This document shows positions 53,701-61,043 of a stretch of 64,000 nt of DNA, piece after piece. The number at the start of each line of letters is the position of its first letter. The stretch's first letter is position 1. Under the pieces are notes generated by a model, which had not been told where the DNA came from, ran no database searches, and was given only the letters and a program-made list of their open reading frames with translations. Both the position numbers and the translations under genes were made by a program. This stretch comes from Microbulbifer litoralis (GTDB taxonomy: Bacteria > Pseudomonadota > Gammaproteobacteria > Pseudomonadales > Cellvibrionaceae), in assembly GCF_023634065.1 (NCBI RefSeq), contig NZ_JALKCV010000002.1, positions 124,001-188,000 of the forward strand, in the 5' to 3' direction.

Positions 53701-56676
53701 ATCGTTGCTGGCCGCATCGTCGATGGTGCCGCCGTTGAAATCGATGGCGCCACCCGCGGCTATGCCATCGCTATCGGAGTCCTCCGCCTGTATTGCATAG
53801 CGGAAGGTCAGGACCGAGGTGCCCGAGCCGCTGACATAGTCCGCGTACACGGCTGCACTGCCGATGGTGACCGGAATCCGCGGTGTGCCGGTGACGGCCA
53901 CGTTTTCACTGGTATTGACGGTGAAATCCAGGTTCTGGCCAACAGTGTAGGTGCCGGCCGTGGGTACACTGACACTCTCTACAAGGGGAGCGATATCGTC
54001 GACAACGGTGATGGTAAAGGCTTCCGCATAGGTACCACCGGCGCTGTCCTGTGTCTGGACGCGCACGCTGTAAGTTCCGGCCGCCAGTGCGCTGGCGTCG
54101 TTGGCCCGCAACTGGTTGCCACTGATATTGAAGCTGCCGTTATCCGTATCGCCGGTACCCGCTACCAGGCTGTAACTGTGGGAGTCCGCCGCGTCGGCAT
54201 CGGTGCTGCTCAATGTGCCCACCTGGGTATTGGTGCCACCGCTCTGGTTGACGTCGAGTGAATTCAACGCGATATCGGTGGGAGGCTGGTTGGCGATGGC
54301 CGTGAGCAGGTTGCTGTCGGCATTGGCCAGGGCGCCGGACGTCGCCCTCAAGGTAAAAGTTTCGTTGGTACTGCCAGAAGTCGTGTAGTTGATAGCCAGG
54401 CCCGCAAAGCTGGAGACTCCGCCGCCGGGTGTGAAGGTTACCGTATTCGCTGCGCCGTCGGTATCGCCGGTGGCGGTGATAACCGCACTGCCGGGGCCGT
54501 TGGCCTGCAGGGTAATGTCGGATGCGTAACCGGTATCGAGCGTGTCGTCGGCGTCGACCGCGCGCACCACCGGGTCGCTGGTAAAGTCGGTCAACATACC
54601 GCTGGCGACGCTGGTCGGTGCCGGTTGTGTGGTGAATAACAGTTTTGTGGCGACCACATCCGCGGTGAGCGCGCCGGCGCTGACGGAGGCCAGGTTACTG
54701 CCGACCCCGTCCTCGTCGTTAGCGGTGAGTGTAAAGGTCTCCTGGTCCGCGGTGGCGGTATATTCCAGTGCGGTAAAGCTCGCCACGCCGCCGACCGCGA
54801 CCAGCGCATTGCCGGTGAGGCTGCCGGCACCGTCCTGGGTCAGGGTAATCGTCTCGCTGAAATCAGTGTCGGTGTTGCCGAAGGCGTCCCGGGCCGCGAT
54901 CACGGGCTGGGTGGCCAGCGCGTTGCCTGAAACCGAATCGGCGGGCTGGGTGGCGAAGGCCAGCTGTGTGGCCTCGACGTCGATGGTGGTGCCGGTGCCG
55001 TTATTGACGGCGGCATTGCTGCCCGACATGCCGGTGCCGCTGCCGTCGATGGCCAGGTCGGTGTCGCCGTCGACGCTGAGCACGATGGTATGGCCGTCGG
55101 TGAGACCGGTATTGTCGTTATAAAAGGCATTGATGGTGTAGGTTTCGCTGCCGCCGTCAGCGATGGACAGGCTCAGGGCAGAGAAGGTGATGGTGTCCGT
55201 GGCCGCATTGTAAGTGCCCACGACATCGGCCGAATCCGGTCCGCTCAGGCGCCAGGTAATCTTGCCGCGTTCGCTATCGGTCGAGGTGCCGGAGGCATGC
55301 ACGGTGATGGCGGAAGCCAGCAAGGGATTGCCGTCGCCACCGCCGCCGTCTTTGAGGGTAAAATCGAATACGCCCTCCGCTTCGGCGGCTGTATCGACAG
55401 TGGTGCCGAGCGCAACGGGCTCGGTAACATCGCCTGCCGGCGTTAGCTCGCCGTCACTGTCCAGAGAGGTAAAATCGACCGATACCAGGCAGAAATCACG
55501 CTCGTCATTGGGCGCAACGCTGCTGGTGGCAGCTATCCTGAAACGAACGATACCGGCAAAGGAGCCGGTAATGCCTGCAGTCAGGTCGATGGCCGTTCCC
55601 GTGGGAGTGTCCGCACCGAGAGTAACGGGGCCTTTTGTTCCCACTATTGTGTCACTGGCGTTGTACCCGGTTATGGTGATTGTGTCAGCCCCATACTCTG
55701 CGGAGCCCGTACGGATATTTAATCCGCTAATGCCGAACAACTCACCGGAGGGATCCGAGCGGAGGGAGAAGCGGGAACCGGCATGAAACATGCTCACATA
55801 CAGGCCATCACCGGGGCCGTCGTCACAGGTTGTATTTACCCCACTGCTGAGAATTTCGCTATTGGTGGCTTCCGAATTGATATAGGTAGTGAACTCGTCC
55901 CAGTCTATTGAAGGATCATCTTGATAATATTGTGCACCCACCCCTTCAAATATTTGGGTACCGGATGGCCGCAACACAGCGGAAAAGTCTGTCAGCGCCC
56001 TGTCGCTGAAGGGGCGTCCGGTTTCGATGGTTCCCGCCGTGATTTCCAGGGTCCAGTCGCCCCCCAGTTCGGCCGCGCCGGTGAGGTTGTCGGAGGCGGC
56101 CACATCCAGGTGCGAGTTGTTGTGGATCACTTCCAATAGCCCGCTATCCTCGCCGGCCAGGTCGCAGCCGTACAGCAGCAGGTCGGCGCCGGCGCGGGTG
56201 GCATGGTCGAGTGCGGACAGGAATTGCGGCTGTCTCTCCAGAGTGTCTTTATCAATACGCTGACCGCCGAGCAGCAGTGTGCCCGCCTGGCCGTGGGAAA
56301 CCAGGTGTACGGCCTCCAGGTTGTGGTAATTTTTCAGCAGCGCCGTGGTCTGCGCCAGCGCATCCGTGCCCGATTGCAGTACCAGGGTTTCGACTCCCGG
56401 TCGGGTGGCGCTCTGCAGCAGAATCTTGTCCGGCACCGCGGCATCGATGATCACCAGCTCCCTGACCGGGGAACCGGCGGTGATAGCCAGGTCGGCATCG
56501 CTGCCAGTGAATTGTTTGCTATCCGGCGGAGTCTCTTTGAGCCGCGGTGGGGGCAACTGGCGATCCACAGTAGCGGCGTTGCGTCTGGCCTGATAGGCCC
56601 CATAACTACTCGGCGCCGCATAGGCTGCAAACGGTATCAACAGGCTGGTCAGCCCGCCGAGAATTTCCCTACGCAT
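50740..56676 (-). CDS. Giant DUF4347 / Ig-like / TSP3 surface protein with putative rhombosortase C-terminal signal
   Basis: A 1978-residue secreted protein. Signal peptide (GGLTSLLIPFAAYAAPS); DUF4347 (about 65-230; LEAVHLVSHGQAGTLLLGGQ, then LLLYGCDLAGEDSG), a mixed region, two filamin/Ig-like repeats of about 110 residues (LAFATQPADSVSGN and LLFTTQPAPTSVAS), a cadherin-like segment, three Ig-like repeats of about 115 residues with LDFTVN/LDFSVN and YADYVSGSG, TSP3-like calcium motifs (DSDGDGVSD), a conserved pre-anchor domain, a Ser/Gly linker (about 1897-1935), GGG, hydrophobic LPTLLALLLLVLW and RNRRR. The tail resembles GlyGly-CTERM signals, and a rhombosortase-like gene lies 4 kb away. 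Its start overlaps the sulfotransferase stop by 8 bp. Confidence 0.88.
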   Translation of the reverse strand: MRREILGGLTSLLIPFAAYAAPSSYGAYQARRNAATVDRQLPPPRLKETPPDSKQFTGSDADLAITAGSPVRELVIIDAAVPDKILLQSATRPGVETLVLQSGTDALAQTTALLKNYHNLEAVHLVSHGQAGTLLLGGQRIDKDTLERQPQFLSALDHATRAGADLLLYGCDLAGEDSGLLEVIHNNSHLDVAASDNLTGAAELGGDWTLEITAGTIETGRPFSDRALTDFSAVLRPSGTQIFEGVGAQYYQDDPSIDWDEFTTYINSEATNSEILSSGVNTTCDDGPGDGLYVSMFHAGSRFSLRSDPSGELFGISGLNIRTGSAEYGADTITITGYNASDTIVGTKGPVTLGADTPTGTAIDLTAGITGSFAGIVRFRIAATSSVAPNDERDFCLVSVDFTSLDSDGELTPAGDVTEPVALGTTVDTAAEAEGVFDFTLKDGGGGDGNPLLASAITVHASGTSTDSERGKITWRLSGPDSADVVGTYNAATDTITFSALSLSIADGGSETYTINAFYNDNTGLTDGHTIVLSVDGDTDLAIDGSGTGMSGSNAAVNNGTGTTIDVEATQLAFATQPADSVSGNALATQPVIAARDAFGNTDTDFSETITLTQDGAGSLTGNALVAVGGVASFTALEYTATADQETFTLTANDEDGVGSNLASVSAGALTADVVATKLLFTTQPAPTSVASGMLTDFTSDPVVRAVDADDTLDTGYASDITLQANGPGSAVITATGDTDGAANTVTFTPGGGVSSFAGLAINYTTSGSTNETFTLRATSGALANADSNLLTAIANQPPTDIALNSLDVNQSGGTNTQVGTLSSTDADAADSHSYSLVAGTGDTDNGSFNISGNQLRANDASALAAGTYSVRVQTQDSAGGTYAEAFTITVVDDIAPLVESVSVPTAGTYTVGQNLDFTVNTSENVAVTGTPRIPVTIGSAAVYADYVSGSGTSVLTFRYAIQAEDSDSDGIAAGGAIDFNGGTIDDAASNDLGASLNNIGSTAGVLVDAVAPAGHSVNFDDDALNGTEAVSVSFTFAAAEAGANFNYSISSSGGGMPVTGSGTVASAGEQIAGIDVSGLPDGTLTLSTTLTDSAGNSAGAVTDTAIMDTVGPAAASVTLPADATYGTGQSLDFSVNFDEAVTVGGGIPRLALTIGASARYADYISGSGTQTLLFRYNVQNGDNDSDGIALNTLLDANGGTLRDSVGNGADNNLAPIDSLAAVLVDTQAASVTSVTPPADNIYQPGETLDFTVNYDEVIAVSGTPRLQLTVGSSTRYATYVAGSGSNALQFHYTVLSGDRDGDGVELSATLDTNGGTLRDTTGNDANIGLNAVGSLTGVLVDDGLDSDGDGVSDVQEGIDGTDPNDADDYLDNTPPVVTAPADLLFDATGLFTPVTLRQLLQLPANATEEQVQQARDALASDAIDGADCCDTRAASIASNSGNPRSIDSDNTLWLAPGTHTVDWQGEDRKGNTGTDVQTLEIRPLVSLGRDQIGVEGGPVSLRVYLNGPAPSYPLDAPYSIATSGTADTADHDLVDGNATFGSGQLQLSLPVNLTGGDAIEGNETLVVDLDGGALNSGANTRHTVTITEGNVPPVVSLELQQNAIDTALVTGGGGNVTVTANVSDPNTADTHNYNWAGTSPNLTDTDGDPADDGFVFDPATLAPGVYTLRAFVIDSNGASDTAELSFRLATAAPLLDGLTDSDGDDLDDLSEGFGDSDGDGIPDYLDNIAAGNVLPLAAGVTDAFLIECEPGLLCRRGRYALAGADGGAAIREDALPADPGFNHAGGLFDFEVHGLPIPGRTVRVAIPLAEAIPAGAVYRKFDGQLWFPFVEDNNNALHSSAGDVGFCPPPGDAAWQPGLVEGYHCLQLTLEDGGPNDSDSLANGSLLDPGGLAVAAGSSSSSGGSSSSASSSGGSSSSSSSSGSSSSSSSGGQHAGSGSVNGRNKGGGALELPTLLALLLLVLWRNRRRAVRLVSPE

Positions 56677-57529
56677 TGTCTTTTTCCCTGATTTTATTCT
56701 GTTGCTTGGCGATTATGTTGGCGGCGGTACCGGTATTGTCCCGCCAGAAATCCATGTCCTGATATTTGGCGAACAAGTCCGGCGGAAGTATGGTGCGACG
56801 GGGCCTGAACTCCACCTTTTTGCGCACGCTGTGCAGCCCTTTGACGCCGAGCTTGTAATCGAACTCACCGTCTTCATAGTCGATGTCATCGAAATTGTGG
56901 GTAAACGCCGCTTCGCCGAGAAAGCGGTAAATCAATTCCAGGGTTTTTCCTGGATGTTGTGTCAGCAGGTCGTAGTCCACCAATAACAGTTTGTCGGAGT
57001 ACTCGCCGTAGTAGGCTTCCTTCAATGCCATCCAGGCGCTGCCGACGGTGCTGCCACCCATCAGCGCTTCGCAGCGGCTGTAGACCGTCTGGCGGCTGCC
57101 GGCATTGAACATGCGGCTGTAGTCGAACGGGTTCTTGCGGTAGATGACCTCGAAGCTGTCCATGATCCAGGCCGGATTGCGCACGCAGCAGATCACCTTG
57201 AAGTCGTCGAACAGTTCCACCAGTTGGTGCAGGCGCGCGGTCCACAGGCGGTTGGTGTCGAAAATGACGTTTGGAACGGCTTCTTCTGTAGCAGCGGTAT
57301 CCGAGTAGTAGGCATCGAAGAGCGCGCGGCAGATTCGCTTGCGCCGCTCGTCATCGAAAAAAGTATAAAACTCGCTGCCGGCTCCCATCTGCTCCAGCGC
57401 GCCATTGATCAGGCCCGCCACCGGGCTGCTCATGGCCGCGTGAAAGCGGGGGTTCTGGCGCAGGATGCCGGCCAGCAGGGTCGATCCGGAGCGGGGCAGG
57501 CCGGAGATAAAATGTAGCTTTCTTGACAT
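56669..57529 (-). CDS. Sulfotransferase family protein
   Basis: A 286-residue PAPS-dependent sulfotransferase-like protein. The 5'-phosphosulfate loop is ISGLPRSGSTLLAGIL at the N-terminus, and the 3'-phosphate motif is ICCVRNPAWIMDSFEV with the usual Arg and Ser. The acceptor is unknown; family members sulfate carbohydrates, lipids, tyrosines or small molecules. The gene overlaps the start of the giant surface protein by 8 bp, so the two are probably co-translated, which raises the possibility that the surface layer or its glycans are the acceptor. Confidence 0.86.
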   Translation of the reverse strand: MSRKLHFISGLPRSGSTLLAGILRQNPRFHAAMSSPVAGLINGALEQMGAGSEFYTFFDDERRKRICRALFDAYYSDTAATEEAVPNVIFDTNRLWTARLHQLVELFDDFKVICCVRNPAWIMDSFEVIYRKNPFDYSRMFNAGSRQTVYSRCEALMGGSTVGSAWMALKEAYYGEYSDKLLLVDYDLLTQHPGKTLELIYRFLGEAAFTHNFDDIDYEDGEFDYKLGVKGLHSVRKKVEFRPRRTILPPDLFAKYQDMDFWRDNTGTAANIIAKQQNKIREKDNA

Positions 57530-57554
57530 GCTTTATCGTGGTTTTTCAGAACGG

Positions 57555-57584
57555 AAAAAGCCGCCGACGCCGATCGCCGGCGGC
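57555..57584 (-). terminator. Terminator after the tail-collar gene cluster
   Basis: Stem gccgccg / cggcggc (57560-57566 and 57578-57584) with a run of T residues on the minus strand. It separates the collar cluster from the sulfotransferase/giant-protein genes. Confidence 0.8.
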
Positions 57585-57598
57585 CTGCTGATAAGCGC

Positions 57599-58141
57599 CT
57601 AACCTCTGGGCGGGAAGATGCCGGTCAGTGCGATACAGTATTTTACGGCCAGAAACGGTTGCCGGTTTTCGTGTGGCCGGCTTTCGCCACTGAGCGTCAG
57701 TGCCTCGGGCGTCAAGGTGGCATCGGGAGGGGTTTCCGTCCGGGCCAGGAAATTGACGTTTCCCTGGCCGCCTCGAGCACTGTCCTGGCCCAGGTAGGCG
57801 TTTTCTGAGGGTTGGTCAGTATCTCCACTGATATCCAGCCCGCGGAGGCTGTGGTGGTGCTGTGGCATTTCCGCCGCGGTGAGCGTGACCGAATCTGTAC
57901 CGTCTTCCGCACCGAGATCCCAGCTCTGCAGCCCCGGTCCGCGGCCGGCACCGGGGGCGACGCGCCCCTTCAGGTTGGGGAGTGCGAAGGTCGTTGTGCC
58001 ATTGCCACCATAGGTTGTACCGATGAGTGAAAAAAGTGCAGTGTTCTGGCTGATGGGCAGCAGCTGGCCGTCACACAATGCCCAGCCTCTCGGTACCAAA
58101 GTGTAGGGCAGCAGCCGAATCTCGCCGATAAAAGGCTCCAT
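57599..58141 (-). CDS. Tail-collar domain protein (MdpB-like), paralogue C
   Basis: A 180-residue protein with an N-terminal phage tail-collar domain (about 3-60; FIGEIRLLPYTLVPRGWALC, then GQLLPISQNTALFSLIGTTY and GGNGTTTFALPNLKGRV). The middle is His/Asn/Gly-rich (MPQHHHSLRGL) and the C-terminus ends FLAVKYCIALTGIFPPRG. It is a paralogue of the next two genes and last of the three. Such MdpB-like genes occur in non-phage contexts and often as tandem sets; a cell-surface or secreted fibre role is plausible. AGGAG upstream supports the start. Confidence 0.88.
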   Translation of the reverse strand: MEPFIGEIRLLPYTLVPRGWALCDGQLLPISQNTALFSLIGTTYGGNGTTTFALPNLKGRVAPGAGRGPGLQSWDLGAEDGTDSVTLTAAEMPQHHHSLRGLDISGDTDQPSENAYLGQDSARGGQGNVNFLARTETPPDATLTPEALTLSGESRPHENRQPFLAVKYCIALTGIFPPRG

Positions 58142-58153
58142 GATGTCTCTCCT

Positions 58154-58681
58154 TTAGTTGCGCGAGGGATAGATTCCCCACAGGCTGATGATGTAGTGCA
58201 CCGCCAGGCTGGGCATGATGTTGTCATGCGGCTGGCTGCCGCCGGTAACGGTGACGCTGGTCGGGTTCATGGTTCTGGGTTGTGGATTGTCAGGCGCCGA
58301 CACATAGATGGTATCCCCCGGAGGGCTCGCCAGCATGGCGCCCGATGGGCTGTTACTGTCAGCCGCCGCGCTGGTGGCGACAAATTCGTGGCGGTGTGCG
58401 GGTAGCTGTTGTTGCATCAGGGTGACGTTGTCCTGGCCGAACTTCTGGCCCAGAATGCGCAGTGTCAGCCCGGTCCCCTGGCCTTCACCCACCGGCAGGC
58501 GCCCGCGCAGGTCGGGCAGCGCAAAGGTGGTGCGACCGTCGCCACCGTAAGTTGTACCGAGCAAGCTGAACAGCACATCGTGATCGCTGATTGCCAGCAA
58601 TTGGCCGTTGCAGAAAGACCAGCCCTGCGGCGCGTAGGTGCCGGCGAAAATGCGGATCTCTCCCACAAAAGGTTCGCTCAT
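58154..58681 (-). CDS. Tail-collar domain protein (MdpB-like), paralogue B
   Basis: A 175-residue paralogue of the flanking two genes. It has FVGEIRIFAGTYAPQGWSFC, GQLLAISDHDVLFSLLGTTY and GGDGRTTFALPDLRGRLPVG, an inner QLPAHRHEF histidine segment, and the shared C-terminal pattern HYIISLWGIYPSRN. A strong AAGGAG precedes the start. It is 12 bp upstream of paralogue C. No signal peptide is evident, so any export would be non-classical. Confidence 0.88.
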   Translation of the reverse strand: MSEPFVGEIRIFAGTYAPQGWSFCNGQLLAISDHDVLFSLLGTTYGGDGRTTFALPDLRGRLPVGEGQGTGLTLRILGQKFGQDNVTLMQQQLPAHRHEFVATSAAADSNSPSGAMLASPPGDTIYVSAPDNPQPRTMNPTSVTVTGGSQPHDNIMPSLAVHYIISLWGIYPSRN

Positions 58682-58714
58682 TTTTATGCTCCTTGTGATA
58701 TTCCCGCTTGGGTA

Positions 58715-59224
58715 TCAATCGGGACTCGGGAAAATGCCCTGGACAGCGATGCAGTAATTGCCGACCAGTGACGGTTGGCAATTGGGGTGGGGCTGTGAGC
58801 CGCCGGCAGTCGACACAGTGGCTGCACTCAGTGGCTGCATGGAGCCCGATGCGGCATACAGTTTGGCATCGGATCCGGAGGCGGCCGCGAAAAGGCTATT
58901 GTCATATTCCTTGAGCGTGCCGGTGGTCGTGTGAGCCGTGACACTGTGGTTGTGTTGGGGAATCTGGTTCTCGGTCAGGGTGACGTCCTCCTCGCCCGCC
59001 TTTGTACCCTGTGGCGTGCTTTCATCTGGGTGCATGGCTGCGCGGCCGCGCAGATCGGGCAACGCAAAGGTTGAAACGCCGTCGCCGCCAAACTGGGTTC
59101 CGAGCAGGGAATACAACGCCTGGTACTGCATGATCGACAACAGTCTGCCGTCGCATGGCATCCAGTTCTTGGGGGTGAACTTGTAGGGGTAAAAGTTGAT
59201 TTCCCCGAGGAAGGGTTCGGCCAT
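58715..59224 (-). CDS. Tail-collar domain protein (MdpB-like), paralogue A
   Basis: A 169-residue protein, first of the three. Landmarks: FLGEINFYPYKFTPKNWMPC, RLLSIMQYQALYSLLGTQFG, GVSTFALPDLRGRAA, IPQHNHSVTAH and the C-terminal NYCIAVQGIFPSPD. GGGAG lies 7 bp upstream of the start. The three genes show the same beginning and end but differ in the middle, as expected for a recognition or fibre surface. Confidence 0.88.
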   Translation of the reverse strand: MAEPFLGEINFYPYKFTPKNWMPCDGRLLSIMQYQALYSLLGTQFGGDGVSTFALPDLRGRAAMHPDESTPQGTKAGEEDVTLTENQIPQHNHSVTAHTTTGTLKEYDNSLFAAASGSDAKLYAASGSMQPLSAATVSTAGGSQPHPNCQPSLVGNYCIAVQGIFPSPD

Positions 59225-59251
59225 TTGTCTGCTCCCTGGTTGTTGTTTTAT

Positions 59252-59273
59252 AAAAGCGGCCGCCTGGGGCGGC
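59252..59273 (-). terminator. Possible weak terminator at the end of the GNAT gene
   Basis: Stem gccgcc / ggcggc (59259-59264 and 59268-59273) with a 3-base loop and a minus-strand CGCTTTTA tail. It overlaps the GNAT stop and could separate it from the collar genes or attenuate read-through. Confidence 0.5.
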
Positions 59274-59809
59274 TATTGGCTAAATGCTGGCAAATGAAAG
59301 TTGCCAGTGATCGCTGCAGTGGTCGGCTGCCATTGCATGGATTCATGGGTTCCGGAATTCCCGTTCACGCGAAAACCAAGGGCGAGGTAGAGTTTCCTGG
59401 CTCTCGGGTTTTGCCGGTCCACCGACAGGCTGATCGGCAAGCCGTGTTTTTCGGCTTGCGCCTGCAGTGCACGCAGTATCGATGTCCCCAGTCCCCTTCC
59501 ACGCACGCTGGTCTCGAAGGCGATATCGATGAGATGCAGGCCCGTTTCCCCTTCATCGAGCGTGACGCTGCCGATGGCTTTGCCTGCGTGTTCAATGATC
59601 CGGGTGTCCGCATCCGGCCATTGCAGGGTGTAATGGGAATGCTGGAGCCGGTATTGTTGTTCCAGTAACTGGTCGACTTGCTGCTGTGGCAGCGGCAGGC
59701 TCAGCAGGTGCTTTCGCGTAGAGGCGAATAATTCCTGCATAAACCCCCGATCCGCATCCGTCACCGGGCGCAGTGTGAGTTCATTGGGCAGTGGGAGAGC
59801 ATTCAACAT
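59273..59809 (-). CDS. GNAT-family N-acetyltransferase
   Basis: A 178-residue acetyl-CoA-dependent acetyltransferase. The core spans about 10-160, with ELTLRPVTDADRGFMQELFA at the start, the acetyl-CoA loop DIAFETSVRGRGLGTSILRA (Q/RxxGxG/A as RGRGLG) and the late segment NPRARKLYLALGFRVNG. The start at 59809 is chosen because upstream codons encode a Pro/Arg-rich stretch unlike the fold. GNAT genes are often found beside tail-collar gene sets; substrate unknown. It precedes the three collar genes on the same strand. Confidence 0.85.
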   Translation of the reverse strand: MLNALPLPNELTLRPVTDADRGFMQELFASTRKHLLSLPLPQQQVDQLLEQQYRLQHSHYTLQWPDADTRIIEHAGKAIGSVTLDEGETGLHLIDIAFETSVRGRGLGTSILRALQAQAEKHGLPISLSVDRQNPRARKLYLALGFRVNGNSGTHESMQWQPTTAAITGNFHLPAFSQ

Positions 59810-60058
59810 GCGCGATTTCTGCGAGCGGGGCGGGTACCGGGCTTCGGTTCCTGCGCTTTCAGGTTTGGGGCGTCGGAGGGGAGATTGCCGTCGTTGATCG
59901 CGTACCAGGTAATCGATGCATTGGTCGGGCGACATTCCAGTGTCCGCATGGCGATAATCCGTATTCGGTCGGTGTCGATGTGAAACGCGTCACATGCAAG
60001 GTTGCCACAGGTGGACCGGCTGGCGTTATTCCCTAATCAGGGAATGGCCCGCCCCGGA

Positions 60059-60850
60059 TCACGTCGGCCGACCGAGCCAGGTCGCCATCAGGGCGGCACG
60101 GCTGTTGATATTGAATTTGCGGTAGATGTTGCAGATATGTTTATGGGTCGTGTCGGCTTTCTGCTCCAGCTTTTCGGCGATCTGCTTCTCGGCGAGTTCC
60201 GTCAACAGGTAGTGCATCACTTTCCGTTCCGTAGCAGTCAGCGGTTTGCAGGCAATCAACAGGCCGTGCCCCAGCAGTACCTTCCTGTGAAACCAGCCCA
60301 GGCTGCGAATGGTGTCAGCGGCGATATCCAGATCGGCTTTCCCGAAGGGTTCGCTGCTGCCGATGCGGTTGAAACAGAAGTAGACTTCCGTATCCGCGTT
60401 GACGGGCGCTACCACAAAGAGCGTGTCGGTGATGCCGCGGGCCAGATAGTGTTCCCGGTAGTGTGCGCTCTGGAAAAATTCGGGGGGGACGTGGTCCCGC
60501 ATCAGGGTGGCGCGAAATCTTCCCGCCTGGCGTAGATGGTTGCTGGTGCTTTCATCCAGAGCGTACTTGCCTGTCTCCGTTTCCCTCACCTTGCTTCTGT
60601 ATAGCGCTTTATCGCCAGGCAGCTCTCCGTAATGAAACACTGGTCCCAGCCTCCAGCCGCGCATGGGATCTGTCTCTGCATTCAGGTGGCGCATCCGGAG
60701 TCCACTGAGCCAGTAACCGTGTTGGGCATCAATCAGCCCGCTGATGGAGTGAAGCAGGAACTGCATGCCCCGGGTGCTCAGTTGTGGTTCCGGGAATTCG
60801 GCCAGTCGATCCCATATGGCGTGAATTTCGTCAGGAATTGATCGGGGCAT
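60059..60850 (-). CDS. LuxR-family transcriptional regulator
   Basis: A 263-residue regulator. The C-terminal HTH (about 195-260) shows the GerE/LuxR pattern: LTATERKVMHYLLTELAEKQ, then IAEKLEQKADTTHKHICNIY and RKFNINSRAALMATWLG. The N-terminal 190 residues form a probable sensing domain of no recognised family. No phosphoacceptor receiver is present. It is upstream of the GNAT and collar genes on the same strand and divergent from the rhombosortase-like gene, so it may regulate either; an imperfect palindrome at 60944-60965 lies between. Confidence 0.85.
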   Translation of the reverse strand: MPRSIPDEIHAIWDRLAEFPEPQLSTRGMQFLLHSISGLIDAQHGYWLSGLRMRHLNAETDPMRGWRLGPVFHYGELPGDKALYRSKVRETETGKYALDESTSNHLRQAGRFRATLMRDHVPPEFFQSAHYREHYLARGITDTLFVVAPVNADTEVYFCFNRIGSSEPFGKADLDIAADTIRSLGWFHRKVLLGHGLLIACKPLTATERKVMHYLLTELAEKQIAEKLEQKADTTHKHICNIYRKFNINSRAALMATWLGRPT

Positions 60851-60943
60851 AGTGGAATTTTTTTATCTTTATGTGTGGTCAGGCTAGTGGCTATTGTACC
60901 TTGTCTTGTGATTCTGTCAGGGGCGGCCTGTTTTTCTTCTCCA

Positions 60944-60965
60944 TTTACTGTAGTGATACGGTAAA
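60944..60965. promoter_or_regulatory. Candidate operator between LuxR and rhombosortase-like genes
   Basis: Half-sites tttactgt and acggtaaa match in inverted orientation at seven of eight positions around a 6-bp centre. The site is 94 bp upstream of the LuxR start. It could be an autoregulatory LuxR site; function is inferred from symmetry and position. Confidence 0.4.
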
Positions 60966-61018
60966 CAGTGATTGCCGGCGTGGTTTTACCGGTCGATACT
61001 GGCGCAGTATTCTTTGTC

Positions 61019-61040
61019 GCCCGACTGGCTCCAGTCGGGC
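61019..61040 (+). promoter_or_regulatory. Hairpin immediately before the rhombosortase-like start
   Basis: A perfect 10-bp inverted repeat (gcccgactgg / ccagtcgggc) separated by two bases, realistically a 9-bp stem with a 4-base loop, ends 3 bp before the ATG at 61044. It would occlude that ribosome site if folded. No T tract follows, so it is not a terminator. Confidence 0.45.
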
Positions 61041-61043
61041 ACA

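Noticed and set aside
57599-59224. Tail-collar genes considered as a prophage remnant
   Set aside because: No other phage genes, att sites or integrase; neighbours are GNAT, LuxR and surface-protein genes, and MdpB-like collar proteins are known outside phages.
59791-60036. 81-codon plus-strand frame between the GNAT and LuxR genes
   Set aside because: No ribosome-binding site and no recognisable family; partly antisense to the GNAT start.
61019-61040. Hairpin before the rhombosortase-like gene considered as a terminator
   Set aside because: There is no T tract on either side, and it directly precedes a start codon instead of following a gene.
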